Positions 35,479 to 45,797 of a stretch of 64,000 nt of DNA are shown here, in pieces. Below the pieces are notes generated by a model, which worked only from the letters and a program-made list of their open reading frames with translations, searched no databases and had not been told where the DNA came from. The position numbers and the translations under genes were made by a program. Source of the stretch: Jatrophihabitans sp. (lineage in GTDB: Bacteria; Actinomycetota; Actinomycetes; Mycobacteriales; Jatrophihabitantaceae); assembly GCA_036389035.1 (NCBI GenBank), contig DASVQQ010000012.1, positions 1 to 64,000 on the forward strand, read 5' to 3'. Each line of letters opens with the position of its first letter. The stretch's first letter is position 1.

Positions 35479-38343
35479 GTGGAAACCGAGGAGGGTGACT
35501 TCGACTCCAGCTTTCGCTGCCTCATCGACCCGGCACTCACTGAGTTGGCCGTCGAGCTGCAGCACGTCACCCTCCTCGGCGCCGGTGAGCGGCAGGCGGT
35601 GCTGGCCGGCGCCTCGGCATCGATCACCGACGCGGTGCGCCGCAAGGTCAGCCGGTTGCTGCTGCTGGAACTCAATGCCGCCCGAGTCACCGGCAGCCTG
35701 CAGGCGCCGGACAGCGCGGGTCGCTGGTCTGAGTTCCTCGAACGATCCGCGCACCGGGGCTTCTGGGACTCACTCACCCCGCACTACCCCACGCTGCTCC
35801 CCCGGCTGGAGGCCGTGATCGGCGGGCGGCTCTCGGCGGCGGCAGAGCTCGCGCGTCGCTTCGCCGCCAATCGCAGCCGGCTCGGCACGCTGGTTCCACA
35901 GGCCGGTGAGCTCAGCAAGGTGAGCTTCGGCGAGGGTGACAGCCATCGGGGTGGTCGTTCGGTGGTGATGCTGGAATTGCAGGGTCGGCGGTTGATCTAC
36001 AAGCCTCGATCACTGGGAGTCGACTCGGCCATCGCCACTTTCCTGAGCCGGTTGTTCGACTCGACCCCGGCTATGGACCGGATCCGGGTCCCCGAGGTGA
36101 TCCTGTGCGGCACGTACGGATTCTCGGAATTCGTCGAACATCGCTACTGCGAATCAGCCGCCGAGCTTCGCACCTACTACACGCGTCTGGGGCACTGGCT
36201 CGCGCTTGCCAGGCTCTTCGGCACCACCGATCTGCACGCCGAGAACCTGATCGCGTCCGGTCCGACGCCAGTGGTGATCGACTGTGAAACGCTGTTCACG
36301 CCGAACCAGGCCTTCAAGCCGGCCGGGATGGGCGACGCCCTGGATCAGGCAGCGGTCATGTTGACGGGTACCGTGCTGCAGTCCGGACTGCTCCCCAACC
36401 GGGGGGTCGGCCTGGGCTGGCGAGGCGTGGACATCTCAGCGGCGGGCGCGTTGCCTGGCCAGCAGCCGATGATGCATGCGCCGACGATCGTCGATGCCGG
36501 CACTGATCTGGCACGACTGGCGATGGCGCCGGTGCCGGAGCCGGTCGCGTTGAACCACCCCAGCTCCAGCCCCGACCTCGACGTCTACTGGCCGAACGTC
36601 CTGGAGGGCTTCGACGAGCTGACCGACCGGCTGCTTGCCCTGGACAAGTCCGGCTGGCTGCAGTCGTCCTTCGCCGCGTTCAACGATGTCGATATCCGGG
36701 CAGTGCTGCGCTCCACCGAGGCCTACGCCGAGCTGGGCCGGATGCTGTGGCACCCGGTGTCCCTGCACGACGAGACCACCGCGGTGGCGAAGGCGGTTGA
36801 ACTGCTCGCCAAGCAGAGCGAGACGATCCTGTCGGCGCCGAGCGATCGCGCGGTCATCGCCGCTGAGGTAGCCGAGCTGCTCGAAGGTGACATCCCGTTC
36901 TTCGCCACCACCCCTGGCACCGGCTGGCTGCGCGGACCGCGCAACACCAGCTGGGGCGAGCCGCGCGACGTGCTGGCCGAAACCCTCGACCGCTGGCGGT
37001 CAGCCGATCAGCAGGTCGAGCACGAGCTGATCCAGTCCTCACTGGTCTGCGCCTACATCAACGACGGCTTCATGCCATCCAAGACGCCGATGTCGGTGGA
37101 GCGGCCGGTCACCGACGCGCTGGACGGGCGTCGGCGGCGGCTGACCGCTGACATCCTGGGCCGTCTGGTCGCCACTGCCCTACGTGGCAAGGACGGAACG
37201 GCAACCTGGATCGCGCCGGTCATGAACCAGACCGGCTGGTCGGTGCAACCGATGAGCATGGATGGCTACTCCGGCGCGCCGGGCATCGCGGTGCTGATGG
37301 CCGGCTACCTGCGGGAGGTGGCTGCTGGCCGGGCGCTGCCGGTCGCCGGCCTGCCGGACCTGCTGGCGGCCACCATTGCCAGCATGCGAGCAGCTGATGA
37401 CTTCAAACACACCAGCCAGCAGTCGGGATACCGCACCAGGCCCGAGCCGCCAGGCCTTTACGTCGGGCTGCACTCCCAGATCTGGTGCTGGTCCCTGCTG
37501 GCCGAGTTGGGGGCCGTCGATCCGGCTGAGTCCAGCCACCGTTCAGCCAGGGCCGCCGAGCTGCTGCCCGAGGCGCTCGCCGAAGCTGCTGATTCCGACC
37601 TGCTCGGCGGCCGGGCCGGCGCTGTCATCGGATCGCTTCGGATGGCTGCTCTGACATCGGAAAGCCGGTGGCTCGAGCTCGCGATCACCGCCGGCGAGCA
37701 ACTCGTCGAGCTGGCCCTGCTGGAGAGCGGCCTGGCTCGCTGGCGCTCCCCGCTGTGGCCGGCCGGGCTCGGCGGCTTCGGGCATGGCGCCACCGGCATC
37801 GGCTGGTCACTGGCCCGGCTCAGCCAGGCCACCGGGCGTAACGACTTCGCCGCTCTGGCCGAAGCGGCGTTCGCCTTCGAACAGACCCTGTGGGATCCGG
37901 TCGAGGGCAGCTGGCGGGACGTGCGCGAGGAGACGGGCGTCGGGATGGCGTGGTGCCACGGCGCCACTGGCATCGGGCTGGCCTCGGCCGATCTGATCGA
38001 GCGCGGCTTCGGCGACACGGCTCAGCACCTGGAGACCGTCCGGCGAGCCGCCAGCGCGTGCTGGACGCGCGGAATGGGCTGGAACCACACTCTCTGCCAC
38101 GGCGACCTCGGTTGCTGGGAGTTGCTGAACAGCGCCTTGAAGCTGGGCGCGGCCCCGGCCGGTCTGGACTCACTCGCAGTGTCGGCCTACATCATCGGCA
38201 GCTTGGAGAAGTACGGTCCGGCCAGTGGCCTGGCCCGGGCTGCCTTCTGTCCAGGCCTGATGCCTGGGCTCGGCGGGGTGGCCTATCAGCTGCTCCGGAT
38301 GGGCCCGCGATCGGAACTGCCGTCACTCCTGGTCCCTAGCTGA
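35479..38343 (+). CDS. lanM: class II lanthipeptide synthetase LanM
   Basis: 954 residues, the usual LanM size. The N-terminal dehydratase domain (DUF4135, to about 560) has K175 in LIYKPRSL and the kinase-like catalytic motif TTDLHAENLIASG (D251, H253, E255, N256) followed by VVIDCETLF. The C-terminal LanC-like cyclase has all zinc ligands: C826 in AWCHGATGIG, and C873-H874 in TLCHGDLG. It therefore should phosphorylate and eliminate Ser/Thr of the precursor and close thioether rings. Start is GTG 35479. The ABC transporter starts 12 bases after its stop, giving a three-gene operon. Confidence 0.95.
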   Translation: METEEGDFDSSFRCLIDPALTELAVELQHVTLLGAGERQAVLAGASASITDAVRRKVSRLLLLELNAARVTGSLQAPDSAGRWSEFLERSAHRGFWDSLTPHYPTLLPRLEAVIGGRLSAAAELARRFAANRSRLGTLVPQAGELSKVSFGEGDSHRGGRSVVMLELQGRRLIYKPRSLGVDSAIATFLSRLFDSTPAMDRIRVPEVILCGTYGFSEFVEHRYCESAAELRTYYTRLGHWLALARLFGTTDLHAENLIASGPTPVVIDCETLFTPNQAFKPAGMGDALDQAAVMLTGTVLQSGLLPNRGVGLGWRGVDISAAGALPGQQPMMHAPTIVDAGTDLARLAMAPVPEPVALNHPSSSPDLDVYWPNVLEGFDELTDRLLALDKSGWLQSSFAAFNDVDIRAVLRSTEAYAELGRMLWHPVSLHDETTAVAKAVELLAKQSETILSAPSDRAVIAAEVAELLEGDIPFFATTPGTGWLRGPRNTSWGEPRDVLAETLDRWRSADQQVEHELIQSSLVCAYINDGFMPSKTPMSVERPVTDALDGRRRRLTADILGRLVATALRGKDGTATWIAPVMNQTGWSVQPMSMDGYSGAPGIAVLMAGYLREVAAGRALPVAGLPDLLAATIASMRAADDFKHTSQQSGYRTRPEPPGLYVGLHSQIWCWSLLAELGAVDPAESSHRSARAAELLPEALAEAADSDLLGGRAGAVIGSLRMAALTSESRWLELAITAGEQLVELALLESGLARWRSPLWPAGLGGFGHGATGIGWSLARLSQATGRNDFAALAEAAFAFEQTLWDPVEGSWRDVREETGVGMAWCHGATGIGLASADLIERGFGDTAQHLETVRRAASACWTRGMGWNHTLCHGDLGCWELLNSALKLGAAPAGLDSLAVSAYIIGSLEKYGPASGLARAAFCPGLMPGLGGVAYQLLRMGPRSELPSLLVPS

Positions 38344-38355
38344 GGTCTGGCGCCT

Positions 38356-40293
38356 GTGAGCGACCACGAGCCAGCCGCTGGGATGGCAGACGTCGCACCC
38401 CCGTACTGGGCGCTGGACACCGGCGCCGACACCGCGCCACGCCTGGCTGCCATGGTGCGCGAACTGCCACGCTCGACCCGTCCAATCCTGGCGATGGTGT
38501 TCCGGGCAGCGCCGGGTGCGGCGGTGAGCATCCTGGTGTTGCAGCTGCTGGCCGGGGTGGTGTCGGCCTTCGGGCTGCTGACCACGACTGCCGTGCTGGA
38601 CCGGCTGCTGACCGCCGGCCCCACCTCCGAGCGGGTCGCGGCAGCCACGCCGGCGCTGATCGCGGTGGCAGTCATCTACAGCGCCTGGGGCGGGCTGGAG
38701 GCCGCGGTGGGGTTGGCCAAGGCCCGGGTGGGGCCGGCTGTGCGCAGGCTGTCCGCGATGAGGCTGATGGAGGCCTCGGTGGGGGTCGAGCTGGCCGCCT
38801 TCGACGACGACGGCTTCTATGACCGGCTGCACCGGGCGCGTGACCGGGGCCTGCTGCACCTGGACCGCTCGGTCACCAGCCTGGTCGAACTGATCGCGGC
38901 CGCGGTGGGGATGCTCGCCGCCGCCAGCACCCTGCTGATCCTGCACCCGCTGCTGGTCGCGGTGCTGGTGCTCAGTGTCGTGCCCGAAGCATGGTCGGTG
39001 CTGCGCGCCGCCCGGCTGGGGTACCTGGGCAGGCTTCGGATGACCACCCTCAGCCGCCGGATGTGGATGCTGGGTGAGCTGCTCACCGACCGCGCCGCGG
39101 CCACCGAGCTGCGGTCCTATCAGGCCGAGCCGTTCGTCCTCGCCGAGTACCGGCAGGTCACCGAGACATTGCGTGCCGAGGAGACGCGGATCGAGACGGC
39201 CCAGGCGCGGTCCCGCGCGCTGGGCCGGGCGCTGGCCGGCGCCGGCACCGCGGCCACCTTCGTGATGTTGGGGTTGCTGCTGCACGCCGGCTGGATCCCG
39301 TTAGCGGTGGCAGGCGGTTCGGCGATCGCGATCCGGGTGGCCACCAGCGCGCTCGGCCGGGTGGTGGTCGCGGTGAATCAGCTGTTCGAGCAAGGCCTGT
39401 TCGTCGGTGACTACCAGGACTTCCTCACCACCGCAGGCCGGCGCATCCCACGCCGGGACGGCACCCCGGTGACCGCCGACCCTCAACGGATCGACCTCGA
39501 CCGGGTCAGCTTCAGCTATCCGGGCGGTCGTCCCGGCACTGAGGCGATCTCGGATGTCAGCTTGTGCGTCGACGCCGGACGGACGATCGCCCTGGTGGGT
39601 GAGAACGGCTCGGGCAAGAGCACGCTCGCCAAGCTGATCGCGGGCCTGTACGCGCCTACCTCGGGCGAGATCCGCTGGGATGGCAGGCCGCTGACCGAGC
39701 TCGACAGGTCCGGTGTCGCCGACCGGATCGTGATGGTCTCCCAAAGCCCGCTGCGGTGGCCGCACACCGCACGCGTCAATGTCCGGCTCGGCCGCCACGA
39801 TCGGCACGATCCGGACGACGCGTTGCTTCGCCAAGCGGCTGAGCAGGCCCGTGCCGACGAGGTGGTGGCCGTCCTGTCCAACGGCTGGCAGACCCTGCTG
39901 TCCAGGGAGTTCCGGGACGGCCAGGAGCTCTCCGGCGGCCAGTGGCAGCGGATGGCGATCGCGCGCGGCTTGTTCCGGGACGCCCCGGTGCTGATCTGCG
40001 ACGAACCGACGGCCCCGCTGGACGCCCGGGCCGAGCGTGCGGTCTATGACGCGCTGCGCAGGCTCGCCGACGGCCGGACGATCTTGTTGATCACGCACCG
40101 GCTAGCCAGCGTGCAGCATGCCGATCTGATCTGCGTGCTGCACCGGGGCAGCATTGTCGAGCGGGGCACTCATCCCGAATTGCTGGCCCGCGGCGGCCAT
40201 TACGCTGAGCTGTATAACTTGCAGCAGGAGTTGCTGCGCTCTGGCCTGGCCGCCTCAGCAGCCGGCAGCATTGAGGGTGAGAGCCCTAGCTGA
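38356..40293 (+). CDS. ABC transporter, fused permease-ATPase, probable lanthipeptide exporter
   Basis: 645 residues: short N-terminal tail, about six membrane spans (roughly 50-350), then one ATPase domain with Walker A GENGSGKST (415-423), Q-loop (MVSQSP), signature LSGGQ (525-529), Walker B with D549-E550 and the switch His in LLITHRL. No C39 peptidase domain precedes the spans, so it cannot cut the leader itself. Export of the modified peptide and immunity are the expected roles. Its 3' end overlaps the convergent DUF2993 gene by 8 bases. Confidence 0.9.
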   Translation: MSDHEPAAGMADVAPPYWALDTGADTAPRLAAMVRELPRSTRPILAMVFRAAPGAAVSILVLQLLAGVVSAFGLLTTTAVLDRLLTAGPTSERVAAATPALIAVAVIYSAWGGLEAAVGLAKARVGPAVRRLSAMRLMEASVGVELAAFDDDGFYDRLHRARDRGLLHLDRSVTSLVELIAAAVGMLAAASTLLILHPLLVAVLVLSVVPEAWSVLRAARLGYLGRLRMTTLSRRMWMLGELLTDRAAATELRSYQAEPFVLAEYRQVTETLRAEETRIETAQARSRALGRALAGAGTAATFVMLGLLLHAGWIPLAVAGGSAIAIRVATSALGRVVVAVNQLFEQGLFVGDYQDFLTTAGRRIPRRDGTPVTADPQRIDLDRVSFSYPGGRPGTEAISDVSLCVDAGRTIALVGENGSGKSTLAKLIAGLYAPTSGEIRWDGRPLTELDRSGVADRIVMVSQSPLRWPHTARVNVRLGRHDRHDPDDALLRQAAEQARADEVVAVLSNGWQTLLSREFRDGQELSGGQWQRMAIARGLFRDAPVLICDEPTAPLDARAERAVYDALRRLADGRTILLITHRLASVQHADLICVLHRGSIVERGTHPELLARGGHYAELYNLQQELLRSGLAASAAGSIEGESPS

Positions 40294-41008
40294 GCGTCAG
40301 GCCGCGGGCCGTCGCCGAGATCCGGACGCCGTCAGCGGTGGCGACCAGGTTCTGGATCTGCAGGTGGAAGGGCAGGCCGCGCAGTGACAGCTTGTTGGCG
40401 AAGATCGAGCTGAACTGGTCGGTGAGCTGCTCGGGCACCGCGATGCCGGCCTGCGGCACCCCGACCCGGATCGAGGAGAAGGTCAGCTCGTCACCGCCCT
40501 TGATGCCCACCTCGGCGCTGGCGGTGCCGGTGATCTTCTGCCCCAGCACCTCGACCGAGCTGCTGGCCTGCACCCGGCCGCCGCCGGCGTAGCCGAGCTC
40601 GACACCGAGGGCCCGGGACAGCTCCTGATAGGTCAGCAGCGCGGTGCCGCTGGCCGTCTCAGCGGTCGCGCCGGAGAACCTCTCGATGGTGCGCAGGTCA
40701 CGCAGGTGGGCATCGAGATCGGCCAACCGGACCTTGCGGTCGCGGTCACCGACCGCCATGTCCTGAGCCTGCAGCCGCACGGCGGGGTAGTGATTGGCCA
40801 GCACCTGGGTCAAGAAGGGAAAGCCTTCGATGTCGACCGAAGGCCGGTTGCTCAGGTTCTGGGACGACTGCACCTTGGAAGCGATCTGCCGTTCTGCCAC
40901 CAGCAGGCCGATCCGGTCAGCCGCGACGACCAGCACCGCCAGGACGAGGGCGAAGACGAGCAGGCCACGCAGGAGCGATCTCGACCTGGCAGGCCGCGCT
41001 GGCCTCAC
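40286..41008 (-). CDS. DUF2993 (LmeA-like) membrane-anchored protein
   Basis: About 240 residues. Basic N terminus (RPARPARSRSLLRG), one membrane anchor (LLVFALVLAVLVVAADRIG), then a beta-rich extracytoplasmic domain of the DUF2993 type (VDIEGFPFLTQVLANHYPAVRLQAQDM near the start, IQNLVATADGVRISATARGL at the end). In mycobacteria LmeA binds phospholipid and supports lipomannan synthesis. GTG 41008 overlaps the stop of the VOC remnant upstream; TTG 41017 is the alternative. Convergent with the lanthipeptide exporter. Confidence 0.85.
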   Translation of the reverse strand: MRPARPARSRSLLRGLLVFALVLAVLVVAADRIGLLVAERQIASKVQSSQNLSNRPSVDIEGFPFLTQVLANHYPAVRLQAQDMAVGDRDRKVRLADLDAHLRDLRTIERFSGATAETASGTALLTYQELSRALGVELGYAGGGRVQASSSVEVLGQKITGTASAEVGIKGGDELTFSSIRVGVPQAGIAVPEQLTDQFSSIFANKLSLRGLPFHLQIQNLVATADGVRISATARGLTLS

Positions 41009-41187
41009 TGCAGACAAAATTCGTTGCCTTCCGGATCAGTGAGGACTATCCACCAGCTCATGGCTTCATCGCGCTCGGCCACCAGTGTGGCGCCTGCAGC
41101 CACCAGGCGGTGCGCATGCTCGCGAACGGCTGCCTTGCGCGCGTCGCCGTCCAGCCCGGCGCCCACGTTGACGCCCAGCCCGCAAGC
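41005..41187 (-). pseudogene. 3' remnant of a VOC/glyoxalase-like gene
   Basis: Between uvrB and the DUF2993 gene a minus-strand frame of about 60 codons encodes only the C-terminal half of a VOC protein: HAHRLVAAGATLVAERDE, then MSWWIVLTDPEGNEFCLQ and stop, with the metal Glu in GNEFC intact. No start, first half or ribosome site is present; the frame begins at the uvrB stop. The stop overlaps the GTG of the DUF2993 gene, so the two were once an operon, now truncated by joining to uvrB. Confidence 0.75.
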
Positions 41188-43335
41188 TCACCGGACGCCG
41201 GCTGCGTCCATGCCGCGGAGCTCCTTCTTCAGCTCGCTGATCTCGTCACGAAGCCGGGCGGCCACCTCGAACTGCAGCTCGCGGGCAGCGCCCATCATCT
41301 GCTCGTTGAGCTGTTGGATCAGGTCGGCCAGCTCGGCGCGCGGCAGCGTTGCCACGTCGAGCTTGCCGTCGGCATGGGCGCCGACCCCGACCACGCCGAC
41401 CGCTCCGGCGCCACGACCGGAGCGCCCCGGTGTCGGGGACTTGCCCCGCGACTGGGACCGGCCCGATCCCCCGGTCGCCAGCAACTCCTCGGTGTCCTCG
41501 GACTCGCGGACCAGCATGTCGGTGATGTCGGCGATCCGCCTGCGCAGCGGCTGCGGGTCGATGCCGTGCTCGGTGTTGTAGGCGACCTGGATCGCCCGGC
41601 GCCGGTTGGTCTCGTCGATCGCCTGGGCCATCGAGCGGGTGATCTTGTCGGCGTACATGTGCACCTGCCCGGAGACGTTGCGCGCCGCTCGGCCGATGGT
41701 CTGGATGAGCGAGGTGCCCGAACGCAGGAACCCCTCCTTGTCGGCGTCGAGGATCGACACCAGCGACACTTCGGGCAGGTCCAGACCCTCGCGCAGCAGG
41801 TTGATGCCGACCAGGACGTCGTACTCGCCCATCCGCAGCTCACGCAGCAGCTCGACCCGGCGCAGGGTGTCGACCTCGGAGTGCAGGTAGCGCACCCGGA
41901 CCCCGAGTTCAAGCAGGTAGTCGGTCAGGTCCTCGGACATCTTCTTGGTCAGGGTGGTGACCAGCACCCGCTCGTTCTTCTCGGCCCGAACCCGGATCTC
42001 GTGCACCAGGTCATCGATCTGGCCCTTGGTGGGCTTGACCACCACCTCGGGATCGACCAGCCCGGTCGGCCGGATCACCTGCTCGACGAACTCGCCGCCG
42101 GTGCGGCCGAGCTCGTAGTTGCCGGGGGTGGCCGACAGGTACACGGTCTGGCCGATCCGCTCGACGAACTCCTCGAACTTCAGCGGCCGGTTGTCCATCG
42201 CGCTGGGCAGCCGGAAACCGTGGTCGACCAGGGTGCGCTTGCGCGACATGTCGCCCTCGTACATGCCACCGGTCTGCGGCACCGTCACGTGCGACTCGTC
42301 GATCACCAGCAGGAAGTCTTCGGGGAAGTAGTCGAGCAGGCAGTTCGGCGCGCTGCCCGGCTGGCGGCCGTCGATGTGCAGCGAGTAGTTCTCGATGCCC
42401 GAGCAGAAGCCGACCTGGCGCATCATCTCGACGTCGTAACTGGTGCGCATCTTCAACCGCTGGGCCTCGAGCAGCTTGTTCTGGTTGTTCAGCTCCTCCA
42501 GGCGCTGTTCCAGCTCCTTCTCGATGCCCGCGATCGCCCGTTCCATCTTGTCGGGGCCGGCGGCGTAGTGGGTCGCCGGGAAGATGAAGACCTCGTCGAC
42601 CTCGCGGATCACCTCACCGGTCAGCGGGTGCAGGTAGTAGAGCCGCTCGATCTCGTCGCCGAACATCTCGACCCGGATCGCCAGCTCCTCATAGACCGGG
42701 AACACCTCGACGGTGTCACCGCGGACCCGGAAGGTGCCGCGGGTGAAGGCGATGTCGTTGCGGGCGTAGAGCACCCCGACCAGACCTCGCAGGATCTTCT
42801 CGCGCTCGATCTGCTGGCCCACCCGCAGCCGGACCGCCCGGTCGACGTACTCCTGCGGGGTGCCCAGGCCGTAGATGCAGGAGACGGTGGCCACCACCAC
42901 CACGTCCCGGCGGGTCAGCAGCGACATGGTCGCCGAGTGCCGTAACCGCTCGACCTCGGAGTTGATCGCCGAGTCCTTCTCGATGTAGGTGTCGGTCTGC
43001 GGGACGTAGGCCTCTGGCTGGTAGTAGTCGTAGTAGCTGACGAAGTACTCCACGGCGTTGTTGGGCAGCATCTCGCGCAGCTCGTTGGCCAGCTGGGCGG
43101 CCAGCGTCTTGTTCGGCGCCATGATCAGGGCCGGCCGCTGCAGTCGCTCGATCAGCCACGCGGTGGTGGCGGACTTGCCGGTGCCGGTCGCGCCGAGCAG
43201 CACCACGTCCTTCTCGCCGGCCCTGATGCGCTTCTCCAGCTCGGCGATCGCGGTGGGCTGATCACCCGAGGGCGTGAAGTCGCTGATGACCTCGAACTTG
43301 CCGCTCGAGGGGATGATGTCGCTGTCTACCCGCAT
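41188..43335 (-). CDS. uvrB: UvrB, excinuclease ABC subunit B
   Basis: 715 residues. Helicase-fold damage verifier of nucleotide excision repair. Walker A GATGTGKS (48-55), beta-hairpin [12 protein letters not shown] (about 101-112) that clamps DNA, DESH box ([11 protein letters not shown]), and C-terminal helicase motif ([19 protein letters not shown]) are all present, plus the C-terminal UVR helices binding UvrC. A poly-charged linker ([14 protein letters not shown]) precedes the last domain. The ATG at 43335 is the family start. Confidence 0.97.
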   Translation of the reverse strand: MRVDSDIIPSSGKFEVISDFTPSGDQPTAIAELEKRIRAGEKDVVLLGATGTGKSATTAWLIERLQRPALIMAPNKTLAAQLANELREMLPNNAVEYFVSYYDYYQPEAYVPQTDTYIEKDSAINSEVERLRHSATMSLLTRRDVVVVATVSCIYGLGTPQEYVDRAVRLRVGQQIEREKILRGLVGVLYARNDIAFTRGTFRVRGDTVEVFPVYEELAIRVEMFGDEIERLYYLHPLTGEVIREVDEVFIFPATHYAAGPDKMERAIAGIEKELEQRLEELNNQNKLLEAQRLKMRTSYDVEMMRQVGFCSGIENYSLHIDGRQPGSAPNCLLDYFPEDFLLVIDESHVTVPQTGGMYEGDMSRKRTLVDHGFRLPSAMDNRPLKFEEFVERIGQTVYLSATPGNYELGRTGGEFVEQVIRPTGLVDPEVVVKPTKGQIDDLVHEIRVRAEKNERVLVTTLTKKMSEDLTDYLLELGVRVRYLHSEVDTLRRVELLRELRMGEYDVLVGINLLREGLDLPEVSLVSILDADKEGFLRSGTSLIQTIGRAARNVSGQVHMYADKITRSMAQAIDETNRRRAIQVAYNTEHGIDPQPLRRRIADITDMLVRESEDTEELLATGGSGRSQSRGKSPTPGRSGRGAGAVGVVGVGAHADGKLDVATLPRAELADLIQQLNEQMMGAARELQFEVAARLRDEISELKKELRGMDAAGVR

Positions 43336-43381
43336 GCGTTCAGAGTACGAGCATGCTCTGACAACCGGCGGGGCACTTAAG

Positions 43382-44245
43382 TCAGAACGGCGGCTGCAAC
43401 CGCACCCGGGCGGCCTCGATGTCGAAGTCCGCCGGCGGGTAGCTGAGGTCCAGCCCGAGCAGCGCGTCGCGCAGCAACTGGCTCACCGCCCAGTTGCGAT
43501 ACCACTTGGTGTCGCTGGGGACGATGTGCCAGGGCGCGGACTTGGTGGAAGTGGCGGCGATCGCGGCGGCGTAGGCGCTCTGGTAGTCCGACCAGTAGGC
43601 CCGCTCGTCGATGTCGGCCGGGTTGAACTTCCAGTGCTTGCTCGGATCGTCCAGCCGGGCCAGCAGCCGCTTGCGCTGCTCGCTGTAGCTGATGTGCAGG
43701 AAGCACTTGATCAGGACCGTGCCGGAGTCGGCCAGCTGCTGCTCGAAGGCGTTGATGTCAGCGATCCGCTCGGCCCAGGTGTCGGCGTCGATGCTGCCGT
43801 GCACCCGGGGAACCAACACGTCCTCGTAGTGCGAGCGGTTGAAGACCCCGATGATGCCGGCTGCCGGCAGCGCCCGGCCGATCCGCCAGAGGAAGTGGTG
43901 CGCCGCCTCCTCGGCGGTCGGCCGCTTGAACGACTTGATGCTCACCCCGGCCGGCCCGACCTGGCCCACCACATGCCGGACCACCCCGTCCTTGCCCGAG
44001 GTGTCGGTGCCCTGCAGCACCAGCAGCACCCGACGCGGGTCACCGCTGACGCCGTTGGCGTAGAGCATCTCCTGCTGGCTGGCCAGCACCTCGCCGGTGG
44101 TGGCCAGCTCGGCCAGCGCCTTGACCTTCGACCCCGGGGACATCGGCTTGCTGGCGGGGTCATAGCCGAGCAGCGTGACCGGACCCTCGGCGACCCGCAG
44201 CGCCTCACGCAGCGACATGGCCTTCGGGACTGGCGCTGGGGTCAT
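43382..44245 (-). CDS. PPK2-family polyphosphate kinase
   Basis: 287 residues. P-loop with Walker [10 protein letters not shown] (79-87) and lid/Walker B region [16 protein letters not shown], as in PPK2 enzymes that move phosphate between polyphosphate and nucleotides (often GDP or AMP/ADP). Length fits a one-domain PPK2. [19 protein letters not shown] and [16 protein letters not shown] are family hallmarks. Ends 46 bases after the uvrB start. Confidence 0.93.
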   Translation of the reverse strand: MTPAPVPKAMSLREALRVAEGPVTLLGYDPASKPMSPGSKVKALAELATTGEVLASQQEMLYANGVSGDPRRVLLVLQGTDTSGKDGVVRHVVGQVGPAGVSIKSFKRPTAEEAAHHFLWRIGRALPAAGIIGVFNRSHYEDVLVPRVHGSIDADTWAERIADINAFEQQLADSGTVLIKCFLHISYSEQRKRLLARLDDPSKHWKFNPADIDERAYWSDYQSAYAAAIAATSTKSAPWHIVPSDTKWYRNWAVSQLLRDALLGLDLSYPPADFDIEAARVRLQPPF

Positions 44246-44286
44246 GGGGCCACCCTACGGCCTGGGCGGGCGCGCCCGTGGAGTGC

Positions 44287-44754
44287 TCAGGCGGCGATCT
44301 CGACCAGCGTGACCGTCATGCTCGCCCCGCTGGCGACCCGGTAGGTCAGCTCGGCGCCGGGCTGGGCGCCCAGCAGCACCGCGCCCAGCGGGCTGGTCGG
44401 GGTGATCACCTCGACGCCGGGGCCGGCCTGCTCGACCAGGCCGATCAGGAACTGCTGGTCCTCGTCGTCGTCGGAGAACCGCAGGGTCACCAGGCTGCCG
44501 ATCTCGGCCACCTGCCCGGCGGAGGCCTGGGCGATCGGCGCCTGCAGCTGCACCTGCAACGCCGCGATCCGGGTGTCGAGCTCGCCGAGGCGGATCAGCG
44601 CCTCGACGTTGCCGGCGTGGTCGGCCGCGTCGCCGGAGCCGCCGGGCGGAATGCTCTCCAGCGCGGTCTGCACCCGCTGTGCTTTGAGGTCTTCCAACCG
44701 AGCCATCAGGGCGGCATGGGCTGACGGTGAGAGGGAAGGCACGATCATCGTCAT
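44287..44754 (-). CDS. Gre-type transcription elongation factor family protein
   Basis: 155 residues. An N-terminal helical coiled-coil part (HAALMARLEDLKAQRVQTALES...LGELDTRIAALQVQL) followed by a C-terminal FKBP-like domain (VTLRFSDDDEDQQFLIGL, TSPLGAVLLGAQPGAELTYRV). GreA-like proteins rescue backtracked RNA polymerase through acidic residues at the coil tip; here the tip is near PPGGSGDAADHAGN. ATG 44752-44754 has AAGGA 6 bases upstream. Being short and divergent, it may be a Rnk/GreA homologue rather than GreA itself. Confidence 0.82.
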   Translation of the reverse strand: MTMIVPSLSPSAHAALMARLEDLKAQRVQTALESIPPGGSGDAADHAGNVEALIRLGELDTRIAALQVQLQAPIAQASAGQVAEIGSLVTLRFSDDDEDQQFLIGLVEQAGPGVEVITPTSPLGAVLLGAQPGAELTYRVASGASMTVTLVEIAA

Positions 44755-44945
44755 GGAGAGTCCTTGTGTCGTAATAAGCACATTAGTCGGCTGACTAGTC
44801 TGAATCTTTAGCAACTCCGTACCCGCGGAAATCGTTCCTGAATGTGACGAGCAATTTCGAAGATGCGCCCCCGAGGCCCGAAATGAGCGTGGCGAGGCCG
44901 CGGGCTTGAACGGCGCTGAGCCTGGATTGTGTTGAGATAGCAGCC

Positions 44946-45761
44946 ATGCGCGCACTGCTATCCGCCGGTTCCCCGCCCGACGCGGCGGCCTCCGAGGCCT
45001 CCGTCGACCTGCACGCCCACTACGCCGAAGGCTGGCTGCCCGATGGGGGCGTCCGGGTCAACTTCGTGTGCAGCGCCGACGGCGCCGCCGCCGCGGCCGG
45101 GTTGTCCCGCGGGCTGCAGACCCCCGGTGACAACGCGGTGTTCGCGGTGCTGCGCGACCTTGCCGACGTGATCCTGGTCGGAGCCGCGACCGCCGCCGCC
45201 GAGGGTTACCGCCCGGCGAGCCCGTCCGCGCGGCGGCGCGCCATCCGGGCCGGGCTGGGGCTTGAAGAGGTGCCGGCCATCGCGGTGATGTCGGCCAGCC
45301 TGCAGCTGGACCTGTCCGTGCCGCTGTTCTCGGCGGCCACGCAGGCCCCGACCCTGGTGGTCACCGGATCGGCGGCGCCGATGGGCGCGCGCACCGACAT
45401 CATCGACCTCGCCGGCACCGAGCAGACCAGGCTGCAGCTGGTGCAGGCGCCCTCCGACGCCGACGGCGGGGTGGACTTCGCCGGCGCGGTGGCCGGGCTG
45501 CGCGAGCTGGGCTACCAGCGGATCCTCTGCGAGGGCGGCCCCCGGCTGTTCGCGGCCGGGGTGGCCGGCGGCGCCGTCGACGAGCTGTGCCTGACCGTGT
45601 CACCGATGCTCACCGGGCCGGACGGCCCGCGGATCGTCACCGGCCAGCCGTGGCCTGCCGAACTGACTCCCCGGCTGCGGTTGACCGGCCTGCTCACCGA
45701 GGACAGCGCGCTGTTCTGCCGCTACCTCCTCGAGCGCCCGGCGGCAGAAGGCGCCACCTGA
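44946..45761 (+). CDS. pyrimidine reductase family protein (RibD C-terminal-like)
   Basis: 271 residues. RibD_C/DHFR-like fold: VRVNFVCSADGAAAAAGLSRGLQTPGD at the start, ILVGAATAAAEGY, and ILCEGGPRLFAAGVAGGAVDELCLTVSP at the end. In actinobacteria such stand-alone proteins are annotated as pyrimidine reductases; the riboflavin link is unproven. 36 bases before the LigC-type gene on the same strand. Confidence 0.88.
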   Translation: MRALLSAGSPPDAAASEASVDLHAHYAEGWLPDGGVRVNFVCSADGAAAAAGLSRGLQTPGDNAVFAVLRDLADVILVGAATAAAEGYRPASPSARRRAIRAGLGLEEVPAIAVMSASLQLDLSVPLFSAATQAPTLVVTGSAAPMGARTDIIDLAGTEQTRLQLVQAPSDADGGVDFAGAVAGLRELGYQRILCEGGPRLFAAGVAGGAVDELCLTVSPMLTGPDGPRIVTGQPWPAELTPRLRLTGLLTEDSALFCRYLLERPAAEGAT

Positions 45762-45797
45762 GGCCTGGCCGGGCGGGCGAGGCGTCACAATGAGCCG

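Noticed and set aside
38356..40293. Exporter as a peptidase-containing LanT
   Set aside because: The N terminus goes straight into membrane spans; there is no C39 peptidase domain of ~150 residues with Cys/His motifs.
41110..42945. 611-residue plus-strand frame antisense to uvrB
   Set aside because: Shadow of uvrB; LGVH-type repetitive translation without motifs.
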